Positions 43,830-51,251 of a stretch of DNA of 64,000 nt are shown here, piece after piece. The translations under genes were made by a program, and so were the position numbers. How positions within the stretch are numbered: position 1 is the stretch's first letter; each line of letters opens with the position of its first letter. This stretch comes from Herbiconiux sp. (GTDB taxonomy: Bacteria > Actinomycetota > Actinomycetes > Actinomycetales > Microbacteriaceae): positions 983,724 through 1,047,723 of the forward strand of contig NZ_SCVE01000012.1 in assembly GCF_004297105.1 (NCBI RefSeq). The letters run 5' to 3'. The notes under the pieces are model-generated. The model was given only the letters and a program-made list of their open reading frames with translations, was not told the origin of the DNA and searched no databases.

Positions 43830-44714
43830 ATGACTTCGACCGACACTCAGACCCCCGCCGCTGCATCCGGAACCTTCACCATCGGAGGCGACCTCACCGT
43901 CAACCGCCTCGGCTTCGGCACGATGCAGCTCACGGGCCCGGGCGTCTGGGGTGAGCCCGCCGACCACGACGGCGCGATCGCCGTTCTGCGCCGTGCGGTC
44001 GAGCTCGGGGTGAACCTCATCGACACCGCGGATGCCTACGGCCCCTACGTGACCGACGCGCTCATCCGCGAGGCGCTGCACCCCTACGCCGACGGCGTGG
44101 CCATCGCCACGAAGGTCGGCTTCACGCGCCAGGGCCCGAACGAGTGGATCCCTGTCGGCCGCCCCGAGTACCTCCGCCAGCAGACCGAGCTCAACCTGCG
44201 CCACCTCGGCGTCGACCGCATCGACCTGCTGCAGCTGCACCGCATCGACCCAAAGGTGCCCCTCGAGGAGCAGATCGGCGAGCTGAAGGCCCTGCAGGAT
44301 GAGGGCAAGGTGCGCCACATCGGCCTCTCCGAGGTCTCCGTCGCCGACGTCAAGGCGGCCCGGGCCATCGCCCCCATCGTCTCGGTGCAGAACCTCTTCA
44401 ACCTGAGCAACCGCAGCGCCGATACCACCGCGCTGCTCGACTACGCCACGGCCGAGGGCATCGCCTTCATCCCGTGGTTCCCGCTGGCCACCGGCAAGCT
44501 GGCCGAGTCGGGGAGCGGATCGCCCCTCGTCGAGCTCGCCGCCCGCCACGACGCCACGCCGAGCCAGCTGGCGCTCGCCTGGCTGCTGCACCGCTCGCCG
44601 GTGATGCTCCCCATTCCCGGCACGAAGTCGATCGCGCACCTCGAGGAGAACGTCGCGGCCGCCGCCCTCGAGCTCACCGACGACGAGTTCGCCGAACTCG
44701 ACGCCCTGAAGTAG
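43830..44714 (+). CDS. aldo/keto reductase
   Basis: 294 aa. Tetrad: Asp and Tyr in [15 protein letters not shown], Lys in [11 protein letters not shown], His in LLQLHRIDP. Cofactor end [22 protein letters not shown]. Resembles the AKR group including YdjG/PLR-type reductases acting on small aldehydes. The start at 43830 gives a normal N-terminus; no clear ribosome site. Convergent with DUF1622. Confidence 0.9.
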   Translation: MTSTDTQTPAAASGTFTIGGDLTVNRLGFGTMQLTGPGVWGEPADHDGAIAVLRRAVELGVNLIDTADAYGPYVTDALIREALHPYADGVAIATKVGFTRQGPNEWIPVGRPEYLRQQTELNLRHLGVDRIDLLQLHRIDPKVPLEEQIGELKALQDEGKVRHIGLSEVSVADVKAARAIAPIVSVQNLFNLSNRSADTTALLDYATAEGIAFIPWFPLATGKLAESGSGSPLVELAARHDATPSQLALAWLLHRSPVMLPIPGTKSIAHLEENVAAAALELTDDEFAELDALK

Positions 44715-44753
44715 GCCGCGCGGACAACTCCACCCGTCGCGTCGACCTCGCCT

Positions 44754-45149
44754 CTATTGGGCGGGGTCGGCCGCTGGGTTGGCGTTGTCCGCAACCGTCG
44801 GCACTCCCGCGCCCGGTTTCTTCTGCCAGGGCCAGCGCCCTGTGATCTCGAGCTCCAGCGAGAAGCTGAGGAACGTGCGGATGATCACGATCGCCCCGAG
44901 CACCGCCACGCTCTCGAGCGTGGGCGTCACCGCCACCGTGCGGATGATGTCGGCGGCCACCAGCAACTCGAGCCCGAGCAGGATGCCCCGCCCCAGGATG
45001 CGCCGGAACTGCGAGTAGATCGGCCGCTGGTGCCGCAGCCCCCGAACGGCGGCGTTGCCCGCGGAGTAGAGCACGCCCACCACGATCGCGGCCACGCCGG
45101 CGGCATCGATGACCTTGCCGACCACCTCGATGATCTCGTAGAAGTCCAT
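44754..45149 (-). CDS. DUF1622 membrane protein
   Basis: 131 aa with three hydrophobic segments (VIDAAGVAAIVVGVLYSAGNA; ILLGLELLVAADIIRTVAV; VAVLGAIVIIRTFLSFSLELEI). The pattern GRGILLGLELLVAADIIRTV and IIIRTFLSFSLELEI(E/T)G is diagnostic for DUF1622, a family of unknown function. Confidence 0.9.
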   Translation of the reverse strand: MDFYEIIEVVGKVIDAAGVAAIVVGVLYSAGNAAVRGLRHQRPIYSQFRRILGRGILLGLELLVAADIIRTVAVTPTLESVAVLGAIVIIRTFLSFSLELEITGRWPWQKKPGAGVPTVADNANPAADPAQ

Positions 45150-45168
45150 GGCTCAGTATGGCCCGATG

Positions 45169-45996
45169 TCACGCCTCTGCGAGTGCCGGCGCCACGGCCA
45201 GCGCCGCCGCGAACATCGCGATGTGCCCGGGCTCCAGTCCCGACTCGAGGGCGTCGTGCAGAGCGCGCCACGAGTTTCGGTGCGCCGTCTCCCAGATCGT
45301 CGGCAGCTCGACGGCGGCGGTGGCCGACGTGAGCACCGCTCGCCCGGGGCGAGCCGTGCGGCTGTCGGGCAGATCGATCCGGATCACCTCGTCGGCCGCG
45401 ACCAGAAGCAGGTCGAGTGTGCCATCCACACCGTCGCCGCGAGCGGCACTGAGCACGATCCTCGCGCCCGACGCCGACCGCCCGATGGCGAGGATCGACG
45501 ATGTGCTCTGAGCCGCGATCGCGAGCGTCGATACCTCGATGCCGAGACTCTGCACGGCCCGGAGCTGGGCGAAGATCACCGCCGGCAGGTCGCGGCCCGT
45601 CGTGGGCTCGACGGAGCGAGCATCGATGAGACGGGTTCGGGCGATCGGCTCGCCGAACTGGTGCACCGCTGCTCGCAGCATCGGAGACGACGCCCAGGTC
45701 TCCGCCAGCACCACGATGCAGGCAGGGGTATCGGTCGCCAGCGCGGATGCACCGGGAGCCGGCAGCGGATCGGTCACGATCACCCCCTGCGCCCCGGCGC
45801 TCGCCGCAGCGCGCACGCGGTCGACCCAGCCCCCGGAGCCGGCGACCACGATCACCTTCGCGTCCCGGCCGGCTTCCGTGAAGGAGAGGGGGAGGGCGGC
45901 GAGTGCCGCCGCAGCCGCCGCCGCCCTCAGCGGGTCGGCCGGTTCGACGTGCACGGTCGACGCGGTCGAGGCGGCAGACGCAGTCGGCGTGGTCAT
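45169..45996 (-). CDS. unknown protein, last gene of the catabolic operon
   Basis: 275 aa. VIVVAGSGGWVDRVRAAASAGAQGVIVTDPLP suggests a nucleotide-binding or periplasmic-binding-like alpha/beta unit, and LTSATAAVELPTIWETAHRNSWRALHDALESG resembles the C-terminal substrate-side of Gfo/Idh proteins. ATG with GGAGGAG upstream; its start overlaps a 21-aa mini-ORF that duplicates its own leader. Possibly a partner or inactive paralogue of the adjacent dehydrogenase; no family assigned. Confidence 0.65.
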   Translation of the reverse strand: MTTPTASAASTASTVHVEPADPLRAAAAAAALAALPLSFTEAGRDAKVIVVAGSGGWVDRVRAAASAGAQGVIVTDPLPAPGASALATDTPACIVVLAETWASSPMLRAAVHQFGEPIARTRLIDARSVEPTTGRDLPAVIFAQLRAVQSLGIEVSTLAIAAQSTSSILAIGRSASGARIVLSAARGDGVDGTLDLLLVAADEVIRIDLPDSRTARPGRAVLTSATAAVELPTIWETAHRNSWRALHDALESGLEPGHIAMFAAALAVAPALAEA

Positions 45997-46058
45997 CGGA
46001 TCTCCTCCATGCGGGCGGTCTCCGAAGCGGACGCGGCAGACGCAGTCGGCGTCGTCAT
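45993..46058 (-). CDS. 21-aa mini-ORF from a local leader duplication
   Basis: Encodes a 21-aa peptide starting MTTPTASAAS, the same ten residues that start the downstream gene. It has its own GGAGGA ribosome site, its start overlaps the Gfo/Idh stop (ATGA), and its stop overlaps the next start (ATGA). It arose by a ~62-bp tandem duplication (see findings). Translation may simply relay ribosomes between the two genes. Confidence 0.55.
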   Translation of the reverse strand: MTTPTASAASASETARMEEIR

Positions 46059-47107
46059 CGTGCTTCCTCCCGCCGGGCGGTCGCGGAGGCGGCCGAGGCG
46101 ACCTCCAGAATGAAGACGAGATCATCGATGAGGCTCTCCACCGAAGGCGCTGCCGCCGATCCGGTCGTGGCGATCGCATGGAGCGCCCGCCACTCCCCTT
46201 CGTAGCCGTTGTGCGGGTACGGCCCGAATCGCACGGTGCGTGCGCTCGTGGCGATCGTCGCGGTGGCGGATCCCGCATGCACGTACGACGGCGGGAACTC
46301 GAGGAGCATCCGGGCATGGTCGCTGACCACCTCCAGCTCCCACGTGGGTCGCCACTGCTCGGTGAGAGCACCGATGGCGTGCACCAGCCTGCCGTTCGCC
46401 GTGAGCCCGACCTCGTATCCCCACGGCGACAGGGCGCTCGCCGACACCACCGCGACCTCGTCGGTGGCCGGGATGAGCCGTCGCACGAGGGGGAGGTCGT
46501 GAACGGCCAGCCCCAGCACTCCTCCGAACACCATCTGCGCCCGCACCGAGGGGTCGCCGAGGTCGGGCAGCCCGGAGGAAGGTCGTGGGGTGAGTACCTC
46601 GGTGGCCGAGGTCTCGAACCGCGAGTTCGGCGGAAGCACCACCCGCGACCGGATGGTGTGCGCATCCGCCCCGAGCGACTCCCACTCCGCGATCCCCGCG
46701 AGCCACGCCGGGTCGTAGGTGTGCATCGCGCCGACGATGACGGGCACCCCGGTCTCCCGGCTGGCCTCGGCGATCAGCTCGGCCTGCTCGCGATCGGTCG
46801 CGAACGGCTTCTCGCACAGCACCGCCCGCTTTCCGGCCCGCATCGCGGCGATCACCTGGGGTGCGTGGAAGGCGCTGGGGCTGCAGATGGCGACGACCTC
46901 CACGCCATCGTCGGCCAGCAGCTCGTCGATCGACGTGGAGGGGCTCGCGCCGGCCCGGCCGGCCACCGCGGCCGCGACATCCGGGTTCACGTCCATGACG
47001 TTGCGCACCTCGAACAGCTCGCCCAGGCGGGCGAGGGTCGGCAGGTGGATGGCCTGCACCACCGGCCCTGCGCCGACGATGCCCACCCCCAGTGGTTCTC
47101 GTGTCAT
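46055..47107 (-). CDS. Gfo/Idh/MocA-family oxidoreductase
   Basis: 350 aa. NAD(P) Rossmann fold GVGIVGAGPVVQAIHLPTL, then EVVAICSPSAFHAPQV and the family EKP signature VLCEKPFA. The C-terminal beta half has GGVLGLAVHDLPLVRRL. Oxidises or reduces sugars/inositol-type substrates. Start overlaps the previous stop (TGATG) in the operon. Confidence 0.9.
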   Translation of the reverse strand: MTREPLGVGIVGAGPVVQAIHLPTLARLGELFEVRNVMDVNPDVAAAVAGRAGASPSTSIDELLADDGVEVVAICSPSAFHAPQVIAAMRAGKRAVLCEKPFATDREQAELIAEASRETGVPVIVGAMHTYDPAWLAGIAEWESLGADAHTIRSRVVLPPNSRFETSATEVLTPRPSSGLPDLGDPSVRAQMVFGGVLGLAVHDLPLVRRLIPATDEVAVVSASALSPWGYEVGLTANGRLVHAIGALTEQWRPTWELEVVSDHARMLLEFPPSYVHAGSATATIATSARTVRFGPYPHNGYEGEWRALHAIATTGSAAAPSVESLIDDLVFILEVASAASATARREEAR

Positions 47108-48009
47108 CAGGCGTCCTTCGCGAAGTAGGGCAGGCAGAGCAGGTTCTCGCGCGAGAGCACGGCGCTGTCGAAGGGCGTGCCGTGCTTCGGCAGGTCGACC
47201 TCGACGACGTACCACCCGTCGAAGTCGGGGGGCAGCGCGTCGAGCACCGCGGTGAGGTCGAGCGCGCCGGAGCCGGGCTCCGCCCAGATGCGATCGGCAC
47301 GCGTGGCGTCGAAGTAGCTCGTGCCCTCGGCGAGCACGCGTGCGGCCGCAGCGGTGTCGAGGTCCTTGAGGTGGATGGCGGCCACGCGGTCGCGATAGTC
47401 GGCGACGAGTCCGGCCGGGTCCATTCCCGCGAAGGCGAGGTGGCCGGTGTCGGGGCCGAACATCAGCGCACCGCCCCGCGTGCGGTCGAGAACGCCGCGC
47501 ACCTCGGCCTCGACCTCGATCCACGAGCCGACATGCGGATGCAGCGCCGCCGTCACGCCCTCCGCTCGCGCCGCCTGCGCGGCGAGTTCCAGACCGTCGG
47601 CCATGATCGTCACCCGCTCGGCCGACGGTTCGAGCCCGATCGCCGGGTGCGCCCGACGGACCTCGCACATGTGCTGGGCGATGAACATCGTGTCGACCCC
47701 GAGCTCGGCTGTGGCGGCCGCGTGCCTCCGTGCGCCCTCGACCGTGTCGTTCCGGGCATCCGGCTGGTCGAAGAATCCGCCGAAGTAGCCGGGCGCCGGG
47801 CGGAGCCCGTAGGAGGCGAGCAACGCCCCGTACTCGCGCGGAGTCAGATGCGGCGGCACGTCGGCGTGCACGGCGGTGTAGCCGGCCCGGGCGATATCGG
47901 TGAAGCTCGCGTGCAGGCGCTCCGGAGAGAGGTCGAGTCCGCTGCCCTCGAGCAGGAAGGAGAGCGGATTGATGGCCAGGCGGTCTCGTCGTGACACGGG
48001 ACTACTCAC
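47107..48009 (-). CDS. sugar phosphate isomerase/epimerase-like TIM-barrel protein
   Basis: 300 aa of the xylose-isomerase-like (AP endonuclease 2) superfamily: YTAVHADVPPHLTPREYGALLASYGLRPAPGYFG, VTAALHPHVGSWIEVEAEV, MFGPDTGHLAFAGMDPAGLV, AIHLKDLD, GWYVVEVDLPKHGTP. Metal-binding His/Asp/Glu in HPHVG, PDTGHL and HLKD. IolE/IolI-like roles on inosose or keto-sugars are typical. Confidence 0.9.
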   Translation of the reverse strand: MSSPVSRRDRLAINPLSFLLEGSGLDLSPERLHASFTDIARAGYTAVHADVPPHLTPREYGALLASYGLRPAPGYFGGFFDQPDARNDTVEGARRHAAATAELGVDTMFIAQHMCEVRRAHPAIGLEPSAERVTIMADGLELAAQAARAEGVTAALHPHVGSWIEVEAEVRGVLDRTRGGALMFGPDTGHLAFAGMDPAGLVADYRDRVAAIHLKDLDTAAAARVLAEGTSYFDATRADRIWAEPGSGALDLTAVLDALPPDFDGWYVVEVDLPKHGTPFDSAVLSRENLLCLPYFAKDA

Positions 48010-49153
48010 TCTCCCGCCGCGGCGCCCAGGCGGCGTCGCGCGCGATCTCGACGAAGCGCCGGCCCATCAGGGCGTACCCCTCGGCATCCGGGTGGAGCCG
48101 GTCGCGCAGATGATGGGCGTCCTCGGGGCCCAGCAGGCGGAGCCCGTCGAGGTAGTGCAGGGCGGGGTCGGCACGCTCGGCCACGATGCGCTCGAGGGCC
48201 GGACGCACGGACGAGAGCGTGAGCACGCCCGGGCGGTCGCCGGCGTCGGGCGTTCCGGTCAGGCGGCCGTCGGGCCCGACCACGGTGGGACCCGGGGTCG
48301 TCTCGTGCATCGGCAGTGTCACCGGTGAGATCACGACGATCGGTGTGTCGGGCTGCCCGTCGCGGATGGTGTCGAGGAATCCGTGCACCGCGGGGGCGAA
48401 GGTGCGCATCCGGAACGCGTCGGCGTTGATGGGGTTGGTGCCGATCTTCAGTGTGATGAGGTCACTCGGCCGATCGCGGATCACCCGGGCCACGAAGGGG
48501 TCGATCATCGCCTGACCTCCGAATCCGAGGTTCGTGAGATCCCAGTCGAGTGCGAGTGCGGCGAGCCCGGTCCAGGTTCTGGTGGGGCCGTCGGCTTCGG
48601 CGGAGTGGCTGATCGAACTGCCGTAGTGGGTCCAGCGCGGGCGGTCGCGTGCCGGCGCGCGGAGCAGCGGGGCATCGGCTCGCACCGAGCGGATCTCTGT
48701 CGCGCTCACCTGCGGCAGCCAGATCTCGACCACTCGCGGTGCCGCCGTCGCGTCGCCGAGGGCGAGCTCGGCGACCGAGCTCGTTCCTTCGACGCGTTCG
48801 AGGCGCCCGTCAGGCAGCAGGTGCAGGATCGGGCCGTTCAGGAAGGCCTTGCGGTCGGTCTCGCGCCCGTCGACCACCGCCGCCAGAACGGCGGGCCGGG
48901 CGTCGTCGGGCACGTCGGCCGGATAGCTCCGGGTCAGCAGAGCCTCGATCTCGATCACGCTCGCCGTGGTCGTCAGCTCGAGTCGCACGCCGGCCGTCTG
49001 GGCCGCCATGCGTTCGATCGATCCGTCGCCGCCACGTCGCCGGATGCTGTGCGGGAGACGGATGGGCGAGAGCCCGAGCTCGGTCTCGTCGACGAAGGCC
49101 GTGCCCCGGATGGCGGAGCGGATGTCGTCGCGCGACATCGCGTAGGGGTGCAT
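48002..49153 (-). CDS. SGNH/GDSL-type esterase
   Basis: 383 aa. C-terminal SGNH hydrolase: block I WTHYGSSISH (nucleophile Ser), block II NLGFGGQAMID, block III TLKIGTNPINADAF, block V DRLHPDAEGYALMG. The N-terminal ~170 residues are a beta-sandwich domain like carbohydrate-esterase family 2/CE-like enzymes. Likely removes acyl or methyl groups from a sugar. Overlaps neighbours at both ends (8 nt; TGATG). Confidence 0.85.
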   Translation of the reverse strand: MHPYAMSRDDIRSAIRGTAFVDETELGLSPIRLPHSIRRRGGDGSIERMAAQTAGVRLELTTTASVIEIEALLTRSYPADVPDDARPAVLAAVVDGRETDRKAFLNGPILHLLPDGRLERVEGTSSVAELALGDATAAPRVVEIWLPQVSATEIRSVRADAPLLRAPARDRPRWTHYGSSISHSAEADGPTRTWTGLAALALDWDLTNLGFGGQAMIDPFVARVIRDRPSDLITLKIGTNPINADAFRMRTFAPAVHGFLDTIRDGQPDTPIVVISPVTLPMHETTPGPTVVGPDGRLTGTPDAGDRPGVLTLSSVRPALERIVAERADPALHYLDGLRLLGPEDAHHLRDRLHPDAEGYALMGRRFVEIARDAAWAPRRESE

Positions 49154-49986
49154 CAGGTGCTCCAGGGATAGAGGGAGAGGGTCGTGCCGCCGAACACCCG
49201 CTCGCGTTCGGAGGCATCCAGAAAGGCGAGGGCCGCGTCGGCGAAGGCGATCGTGTCGGCGTAGGAGTGGTGCTGCGTCGAGACGGGCCAGTCCGATCCC
49301 CAGGCCAGGCGTTCGGCACCGAAGGCCCGCGCCACGCGTTCGAGGCGGGAGCGCACATCCGGGTAGGGCGGGGTCGTCGACGAGACGTACCGGAACCCCG
49401 ACACCTTGACGACGACGTTCGGATGCGCGGCCAGCGCGATCAGCCCCTCCACCTCCTCGTCCGTGGTCGCCAGACCCTGGTGGTGCAGCAGGAGGGGGAG
49501 GTCGGGATGCCGCTGCGCCAACCGCCCGATCGCCGCGTGCCAGGCGGGCGGGGCGTGCACGCTCGCAACCAGGCCGAGGCTCTCCGCGGTGGTGAAGAAC
49601 TCGACACCCCCGGCGGTGTCGAACCAGCCGTCGTCGGCGTCGCCGAGATAGTGCGTGAAGCCCCGGGCGCCCGTGAGCGCGATCTGGTCGGCCAGCCGCC
49701 GGGCGGCCTCGGGCCGGTGGTAGCTCTCCGACCAGCGCGAATCGACGTCGGCGAGCATCCGGAACCCCGACGGATGCTCGCGCACCGCCTCGGCGACGTC
49801 GTCGTTGTTGCGCGGGTTCTCGGTGCGAGCGTCCTCGCCGCCGATGGCGGCCGCGACGATGAGTGCGCGGGCGACCCCGTTCGCCGCCATCTCGCCGAGG
49901 AGTGCGTCGGGCGTCGCACCGTCGGCAGGCGGCATCGACGAGTAGGGCCAGCGGCGCCACAGATGGCAGTGCGCGTCGACGATCAC
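49153..49986 (-). CDS. amidohydrolase-superfamily lactonase-like enzyme
   Basis: 277 aa, GTG start overlapping the previous stop (GTGA). HxH at the N-terminus: IVDAHCHLW; later LLLHHQGLA, VKVSGFRY, LAWGSDWPV (metal Asp) and SYADTIAFADAALAFLDASERERVFGGTTLSLY. This matches COG3618/fuconolactonase-type amidohydrolases that open sugar lactones. Confidence 0.88.
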   Translation of the reverse strand: MIVDAHCHLWRRWPYSSMPPADGATPDALLGEMAANGVARALIVAAAIGGEDARTENPRNNDDVAEAVREHPSGFRMLADVDSRWSESYHRPEAARRLADQIALTGARGFTHYLGDADDGWFDTAGGVEFFTTAESLGLVASVHAPPAWHAAIGRLAQRHPDLPLLLHHQGLATTDEEVEGLIALAAHPNVVVKVSGFRYVSSTTPPYPDVRSRLERVARAFGAERLAWGSDWPVSTQHHSYADTIAFADAALAFLDASERERVFGGTTLSLYPWST

Positions 49987-51125
49987 CGCAGGCCCACCGA
50001 TGCCGGGTCGATGCCCACGCCGGGGCCTGTCGATGCGCGCGGCTTCTGCGCTGGGCCGCCGAGCCCGATCAGCACCTCGGTCAGGCTGCCGCTGCCGCTG
50101 CCGCTGCCGCTGCCGCTGCCATCGTGGTCGACGCTCTCGACCTCGAGCGACGACAGCAACGCCACGGCCCACGGATGTATCGCGGCACCATGCGGAGCGA
50201 ACATCACCCCGCGCTCCCCGGCGAGCCGAGCCACCGCGCGCGCGACTCCCAGCCCGCCGCACCACGTCACATCCACCTGGATGACGTCGGCGCACTCCGC
50301 CCGCAGGAACCGCTCCGCCTCCACCAGACCGAACAGGTGCTCTCCACCCGCGACGGCAACGGGCTGCCGACGCCGGAGCTCCGCGTACCCCGCGAGGTCG
50401 TCGGGCAGCAAAGGCTCCTCGATCCACCCCAGCCGATGATCGCTCGCGTCGCGCAGAAAGGCAGTGGCGTAGTCGAGATCCCACGACATGAAGCAGTCCA
50501 CCGAGAGCGGGATGCTTTCGGGCACCCGCGCCCGCGTCTCGTCGAGCCGCGCGAGATTCGCGAGCAGGCCCTCACGCCCGTCGGCAGGGCCGTAGGCCAT
50601 GGGCACCTTGACGGTCGCGCTCGCCGCGAGCAGATCGGCGTCGACCTCGTCGAGCAGCCGCGGCTCGGGGCAGGTCAGGTAATGGCGCAAGGGCCGATCG
50701 CTTCCGCCGAGTAACTGGGCCAGGGAGACGCCGGCCGAGCGGGCCGCCAGATCCCACAGCGCGAGCTCGATCGCCGAGAGCGCCATCGACGCGATCCCGC
50801 CGGCGGCGTAGGGGAGTGCGGCGCGATACAGCTGATCGACCCGGGTCTCGAGGTCGAGGGCATCCCGACCGAGCAGCATCCCGCGGAAATGCCCCTCGAT
50901 CAGCGCGGCGGTGACCACCCCACCCCGGCTCTGCCCCACGCCGAAGACGTCCGGATCGTCGGTCTCGACCAGCACCCACACCAGGTCGCTGCCCGGCCCG
51001 CGCCAGCTGCTCCGGCGTTCGGCGAACTCCGGGTAGCGCGAGAGAGGCGTCGACACGCGACTCTCATCGAGCCAGGTGCCCGCCGAGAACGGCGCCACGA
51101 CGACGCTGACGTTGCGGATCTGCAC
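49983..51125 (-). CDS. enolase-superfamily (mandelate racemase-like) sugar-acid dehydratase
   Basis: About 380 aa from a GTG with GAGGAA upstream. Barrel residues: TVKVPMAYGPADG (Lys), LSVDCFMSWDLDYA (metal Asp), WIEEPLLPDDL (metal Glu), VAGGEHLFG (metal Glu) and FAPHGAAIHPW (catalytic His). This fits L-rhamnonate/galactonate-type dehydratases. Near the C-terminus a GS repeat from a (GCTGCC)n microsatellite interrupts the sequence. First gene of the minus operon; divergent to the 813-aa gene. Confidence 0.9.
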   Translation of the reverse strand: MQIRNVSVVVAPFSAGTWLDESRVSTPLSRYPEFAERRSSWRGPGSDLVWVLVETDDPDVFGVGQSRGGVVTAALIEGHFRGMLLGRDALDLETRVDQLYRAALPYAAGGIASMALSAIELALWDLAARSAGVSLAQLLGGSDRPLRHYLTCPEPRLLDEVDADLLAASATVKVPMAYGPADGREGLLANLARLDETRARVPESIPLSVDCFMSWDLDYATAFLRDASDHRLGWIEEPLLPDDLAGYAELRRRQPVAVAGGEHLFGLVEAERFLRAECADVIQVDVTWCGGLGVARAVARLAGERGVMFAPHGAAIHPWAVALLSSLEVESVDHDGSGSGSGSGSGSLTEVLIGLGGPAQKPRASTGPGVGIDPASVGLR

Positions 51126-51251
51126 AGGTTCCTCGGTTCCGACTTCTTCGTGGGGCTGCACGGCGATGCTAGCCTAAAGCCGCCACATAGTTCAACATGC
51201 AAGACTTACGTACAGCAGTGTGGACACAATCACCGCAGATCGGGAGTTCGA
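51126..51251. promoter_or_regulatory. divergent promoter of the catabolic operon and the 813-aa gene
   Basis: 126 bp with an A/T-rich centre (ACATAGTTCAACATGCAAGA) between the two divergent starts. Likely holds both promoters and an operator; no clear palindrome. No regulator gene is adjacent. Confidence 0.4.

Noticed and set aside
48987..49960. Long upstream extension of the SGNH hydrolase
   Set aside because: It overlaps the amidohydrolase in another phase; the operon shows a TGATG start at 49153.
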